Shown here in pieces: positions 59,600-64,000 of a stretch of DNA of 64,000 nt. A program made the position numbers and the translations under genes. A model generated the notes under the pieces. The model was not told where the DNA came from. It searched no databases and saw only the letters and a list, made by a program, of their open reading frames with translations. The DNA is from Vitellaria paradoxa (Eukaryota; Streptophyta; Magnoliopsida; Ericales; Sapotaceae). The stretch covers positions 8,624,879 through 8,688,878 of the forward strand of contig CM034242.1 in assembly GCA_019916065.1 (NCBI GenBank), given 5' to 3'. The first letter of the stretch is position 1, and the number at the start of each line of letters is the position of its first letter.

Positions 59600-62500
59600 G
59601 GGGACATCTTTATTCTAGAGATTTAGCCATGGAAAGTCGTCCTTTGCAGCTCCTTGCAGGAATTGGTAGAAGGTCTTGACAGTGAAAACTCTTTCTTTTG
59701 ATGCTAACCAAATTAGGGAGTCCTCTGTGTCCTCCAAATAAACATTATTCAGCAGCCCCATAAGTAGCAAATAACCATCCAACTCCCAGTCATTAACATT
59801 TCTACACAGTAGCACTGACCAGGTGTTGTTTGTGCCCATTCCATTGCAATAATCTCTGACAAATGCTTCCTTATTCACAGCTAATGCAAAAATCTCTGGA
59901 AATAGGTCTGATAGACATCCAACCTTCAGCCAGTTATGCTTTCAAAATAGTATCCTATCTCCTCTGTCCACTTTCTAGGATGTACAGGTAGCAAAGTTGG
60001 TCCAAGTTTGCCTTATATCTCTCTATAAGCTTGCACCACAAGAGTTAGAGCAAGGGGCTGAGCACCAGCCGCCAAAATCTTCTCCATATTTGGTTACAAT
60101 AACTCTTTTCCAAAGGCTGGAATTTTCTTGGGAAAATCTCCAAATCCATTTTCCCAAGAGGGCTTCGTTATGCAGCAGTAGCTGCCTAATTCCAATGCCT
60201 CCTGAGTATAATGGGGAACACACAGTCTTCCAATCCACCAAGCTATGTTTGAAGACCCCCTCACATTTATCCCACAGAAAAAATCTTTGCATTCTTTCAA
60301 TTTCTTTTATGATAGAAATAGGGGCCTTAAAAAGGGAGAGAAAGTATGTAGGAAGGCTGGACAGAACACTCTTTATCAGTGTAAATCTAGCCCCTGTAGA
60401 TAGATATTTTAGCTGCCAAACAACTAGCCTATTTCTACATCTTTCCAATACTAGTTCCCAAACTTTTTTGGATTTAAATTGAGCTCCTATGGGCAGACCT
60501 AAATATGTAGATGGAAGAGTGCCAATTTTGCAACCCAAGATAGCTGCCAGCTCACTTAAGGAGTCGTTATCTCCTACTAAAAATAACTTAGATTTACTAA
60601 AGTTTATTTTCAAACCTGTTACAGCCTCAAATCCCAGAAGAGTGCAGCGAAGATGGCCCACTTGTAGCATTTCTGCACCACAGAAGACAATAGAATCATC
60701 GGCAAATAAGAGATGGGTTATGCTTGTAGAATCCCTGCCTCTATTCTTGACCAAGAAGCCTTCCATCAGCCCAGCCTTTTCCATTTTCTGCAGCATTTTA
60801 CTGAGAACTTCCATGACAATTATGAACAAGAAAGGAGAGAGAGGATCTCCTTGTCTTAAACACCTGGTCGATGCAAAGAAACCTTCTGGAGTGCCGTTAA
60901 TTAGAATTGAATATCTAACAATAAAAATACGCCATAGTATCCACTGACACCACCTTCTTCCAAACCCCATTCTTCTCATCAAATAAATTAAACAATTCCA
61001 ATTAACATGATCAAATGCTTTCTTGATGTCCAATTTGCATACAATACCTCTCTCCTTTCGTTTAATCCTTGAATCAAGGACTTCATTTGCAACAAGGGTA
61101 GCATCTAGAATCTGTCTTCCACCAACAAAAGGATGTTGAGTGGCAGAGATTATTGGGTCCATTACTTTCCTCAACCTGGAAGCTAGAACTTTGGCTAGTA
61201 ACTTGTAAACAACTCCCACCAAACTAATAGGCCTGAAATCTTTGACTTCAATTGCACCAATTTTCTTTGGGATTAAAGTAATGACGGTTGAGTTCATGCT
61301 TCTAACAAACCTGCAGCTGCTGTGAAATTCTGAAAAAACCAGCATCAACTCCCTCTTGAAAATATGCCAACATTTTTGAAAGAAGGGTATGGTCTAGCCA
61401 TCTGGACCAGGGGCTTTATCTCCATTAAGGTCATTGAGAGCCTGAAAAACCTCATGTTCAGTGAAGGTCTGTTCCAAGCCCGCAGCTTCCAGTGAACTGA
61501 TCTGTGAGAATTCCAATCCATCAACTGTGGGTCTCCGGTGAGCCTGCTCCTGAAACGGCTGCTCATAAAAGCTTAGAATGCCTTGCTTAATTAGTCCTTG
61601 ATCTTCGGTGATTGCTCCATTAATACTCAGCCTGTCAATCCAGTTTTTCCTCCTATTTCCTGAAGCTATCTTGTGAAAGAACTTGATATTTCTGTCACCC
61701 TCTTTCAACCATTTAATCGTAGAATTTTGTCTCCAGCTGATCTCCATCTTGGTCAGCTTATTCAACTCTTTAATCTTTATATCTCTGCTGTTCCTTTCCT
61801 GCTCGGTGAGACTTCTAGAATAATCAATTAAATCAGAAGTCTGAATTTCCTTCTCAAGCTGCAGCTTCTAGCTCTCTACTTTCCCAAATACCTCCAAATT
61901 CCACCTTTTCAGGTCTTTTTTAAGACACTTGAGCTTCTGTGTCAGAACATAGTTGGCACTGCCAGTAAAATTGTAATTCTGCCACCAGGTAGCAATCATC
62001 TCTATGAATCCTTCAACTTACAACAACATATTCTCAAATCTAAAAGGTTTTGGTCCACTCCTTAGACCCCCACCATCTAGCATCAAAGGGAAGTGATCGG
62101 AGATTAACCGAGGCATTGATTTTTGAAAAGCCTCAGGGAATAGGTCCTCCCAGTCGCTGGATACTAAAAACCTATCAATTCTAGATTTACTAAGACTATT
62201 GCTCCATGTGCATTTGCAGCCACTCAGGGGCAGGTCTATACAGCCTAGATCATTTATGACGTCCGAGAATTTTGCATTTGCTTGGTTCTCCTCTCACAAT
62301 TCCACTTGTCCTCAATGCACTTAATCATATTGAAGTCTCCACCCACACACCAGGGGACCTGCCAGCAAAATACAGCAGCTGCTATTTCCTCCAAGAAGCC
62401 ATCTTTCAAAGAACTATCAACTGGGCCATAAACACCAGTGAAGGCCCAAGAAATATCCTCTTCGACATGCTTAAATAGGCAAGACACTGAAAAATTCCCG

Positions 62501-62773
62501 ATTTCAAACTCTTAACATGTTTAATTTCCTGCAAGCCCACATCATCAAAATTCCTCCAGAAGCACCTATAGCATCAAGTGCTCTCCATTTATACCAAACT
62601 CCACTCCATAATGTTGTAATCACATTCTCATCAATCTTCCCAAGTTTAGTTTCTTGCAGACAGACAATATCAGGCTTCCACTTCCTGATGGAGTTCTTTA
62701 TTAACATTCTTTTTTGCAAACAACACCACCCTCTCACATTCCAACTAAGAATTTTAGGCTTCATTGGAAACAA
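59600..62773 (-). pseudogene. LINE-B ORF2 (endonuclease, reverse transcriptase, zf-RVT)
   Basis: ORF2 starts MFPMKPKILSWNVRGWCCLQ at 62773. The endonuclease has CLQETKLGKIDENV, GASGGILMMW, FTGVYGPVD, GGDFNMIKCIEDKW and, further on, SDHFPLMLDGG. The RT has NGDKAPGPDG (61394 end), and then an uninterrupted 441-codon stretch (61348-60023) with [40 protein letters not shown], the catalytic LLFADDSIVFCG and LSTGARFTLIKSVLSSLPTY. The zf-RVT part is partial (59878-59615, SVLLCRNVNDWELDGY). Frame breaks lie at about 62500, 62250-61770, 61390 and 60020. Better preserved than LINE-A. Confidence 0.92.
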
Positions 62774-62797
62774 ATAGGTAATGGTTCTTCAGATTTC

Positions 62798-64000
62798 CTA
62801 CCTCCATAAGTCTGTCCCTGCCCCTTTTTTGTCATAGGAGATTGAGCACTGTAGGTTCTTAAGCTCCCTAGAACCTTTCCTTGAAGATCCTGTTAGCTTT
62901 TTTCCTTTCTCCTCTAAATGAATTCCTCTCTTTTCTTCTATAGACTTAAGAAGATCCATAATTTTATCTTCAAATCCCTCAATCAAGCAACAGGGTTTCT
63001 TCAATCAAGTTCCAATCCTCATGCCTATATGCTGCTAATGGTAAACAATCAATTACATCTTCTGTCTCCTTGTCATAATTGTCCATAGGAAGAGGAAGGT
63101 TCTCTGTCAGGTAATCAACACCAAGATTTCCTCTAGAAAGGCTGCCAACTTCAGTCTCTTCATCAGTCTCCAAATTTAACTTTTCTCCTCTCATGATTTC
63201 TCCCAATAGCCGATGTTCCAAGTAGGAGGTATCAGCGTCTAGAAAAATGCCAAGGGGTATGTCAGAATCTTTCTGAGTAGAAATTCTCCCTTGGAATGTA
63301 GGGCAAAAATTATTCTCCTCCACCCCACCCTTGCCAGCATTAAATTAGTTGATGTTTTATCATCTGAGGCATTAAAATTCTGCTTCTTCGAGATCTCCTT
63401 TATTTCACCATTCAGAAAACTTAATGCTTCAAATTTATTAAATGAAGGCTGTCCCTCTTTAATAGAATTTGAATTGCAACTTTTCATCTGATCTATATTT
63501 TTGCTCCCCACCTTGATCCATCGAACTTTCCCATTTTTCCTGGAAATGTTATTAATGCTTTTCTTTTGAGCCTCAAAACCATTAAATTCCTTAACTCTTT
63601 GATTTCTAAAATCAGGGAAATTCAATGAAAAGGTGGCAGCTTCACGCGCCACCCTCTTCCTCACCTCCGGTGGCTGGCAATCACCAAATTTTTTCCCATG
63701 ATTAGGAATCCAATCTACCCATGGACTGCGGTCTACCCAGATAGCGCAATCATACATAAAACTTCCAACTTTAATAGTAACCGAGGCTGGAATAGCCATT
63801 CCATGCCCCTTTATCCTTAATCTTGCCCACTTCAGATGAGACTGCTGAATGGTTTTTTCAGCAGTTTCCAGGTAACCACCACAATATTCACCTATGCTTT
63901 CAAAGACTCCAATATCCCAGAGAAACACTGGTAAGCCCATTACTCGAATCCAAGTGGATTTTGGGTTCCAGCCTCTTCTGTTGCAACAACTCCAACTGTG
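62798..64000 (-). pseudogene. LINE-B ORF1, partial
   Basis: Only the C-terminal two-thirds lies in the window. It reads GLPVFLWDIGVFESIGEYCG, HLKWARLRIKGHGMAIPASV and MYDCAIWVDRSPWVDWI, then a variable linker, and after two frameshifts (about 63240 and 62980) SIEEKRGIHLEEKGKKLTGS and NLQCSISYDKKG. The last block matches the end of LINE-A ORF1 (NLQCSISYDRED). The DUF4283 part should follow beyond 64000. Confidence 0.88.

Larger units (their letters stand above)
59034..64000 (-). mobile_element. LINE-B (L1-type), extends past window end
   Basis: This minus-strand LINE's 3' end is marked by a T-run (59034-59049, complement of poly-A). It contains zf-RVT, RT, endonuclease and most of ORF1 in order from left to right. 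It is the same family as LINE-A: the RT blocks align almost residue for residue. The 3' hairpin is imperfect (GCACC-N5-GATGC, 59108-59094). The 5' end and any target-site duplication lie beyond 64000. Confidence 0.93.

Overview
The window is nuclear DNA of a flowering plant, most likely a woody eudicot. It holds spliced exons with GT-AG introns and long AT-rich introns. The transposable elements are typical of plants: Ty1/copia, a Ty3/gypsy-type element, L1-type LINEs, a TRIM and hAT-like elements. The one host gene is a plant VPS13 bridge-like lipid-transfer protein of the PH-domain class, resembling Arabidopsis At4g17140. I resolve 26 plus-strand exons from 3250 to 36512: 5,585 coding bases, about 1,861 codons, with all splice phases consistent and no frame break. 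The N-terminal (chorein) and C-terminal parts are not in the window, so the gene enters from the left and should leave to the right.

Region by region. 1-3249 is upstream intron with a decayed copia element, an LTR followed by a primer-binding site, and a LINE 3' tail. 3250-24251 carries exons 1-25. Its larger introns hold minisatellites, a TIR-bounded element with about 217-bp palindrome-rich tandem repeats (7985-9317), and copia remnants. One intron holds a duplicated, stop-containing copy of the neighbouring exon (13471-13561). 24252-36348 is a 12.1-kb intron filled by a nest: Copia-B (25093-34752, TSD TTAAG) is interrupted by a hAT-like element (26619-28064), which itself contains a second hAT-like element with a perfect 8-bp TSD. 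Copia-B is also interrupted by a young, almost intact Copia-C (28309-33458, TSD TTTAG). Exon 26 lies at 36349-36512.

From 36513 to the end (27.5 kb) I find no further host exon, only mobile DNA. It contains Copia-D (36943-42112, TSD CCCAT), a 311-bp TRIM (42345-42655), a LINE tail, a decayed gypsy reverse transcriptase, and a plastid ndhD fragment. Next is an ancient Copia-E split by Copia-A (45337-58572, TSD AAATA). Copia-A is itself split by a non-autonomous gypsy-like element (47124-49618, TSD CCTGC) and by LINE-A (about 51200-56995). LINE-B (59034 to beyond the end) follows on the minus strand.

The most interesting piece is the 2.5-kb gypsy-like element. It has paired 264-bp LTRs, a PBS and a gag-like frame but no pol. 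In antisense, where the gag frame ends, it carries a decayed cold-shock-domain host gene sequence, so it appears to be a gene-capturing, non-autonomous retrotransposon. Other points of note are the duplicated poison-like exon, a conserved 3'-terminal hairpin in four LINE copies, and the fact that every large copia element in the two giant introns is antisense to the host gene.
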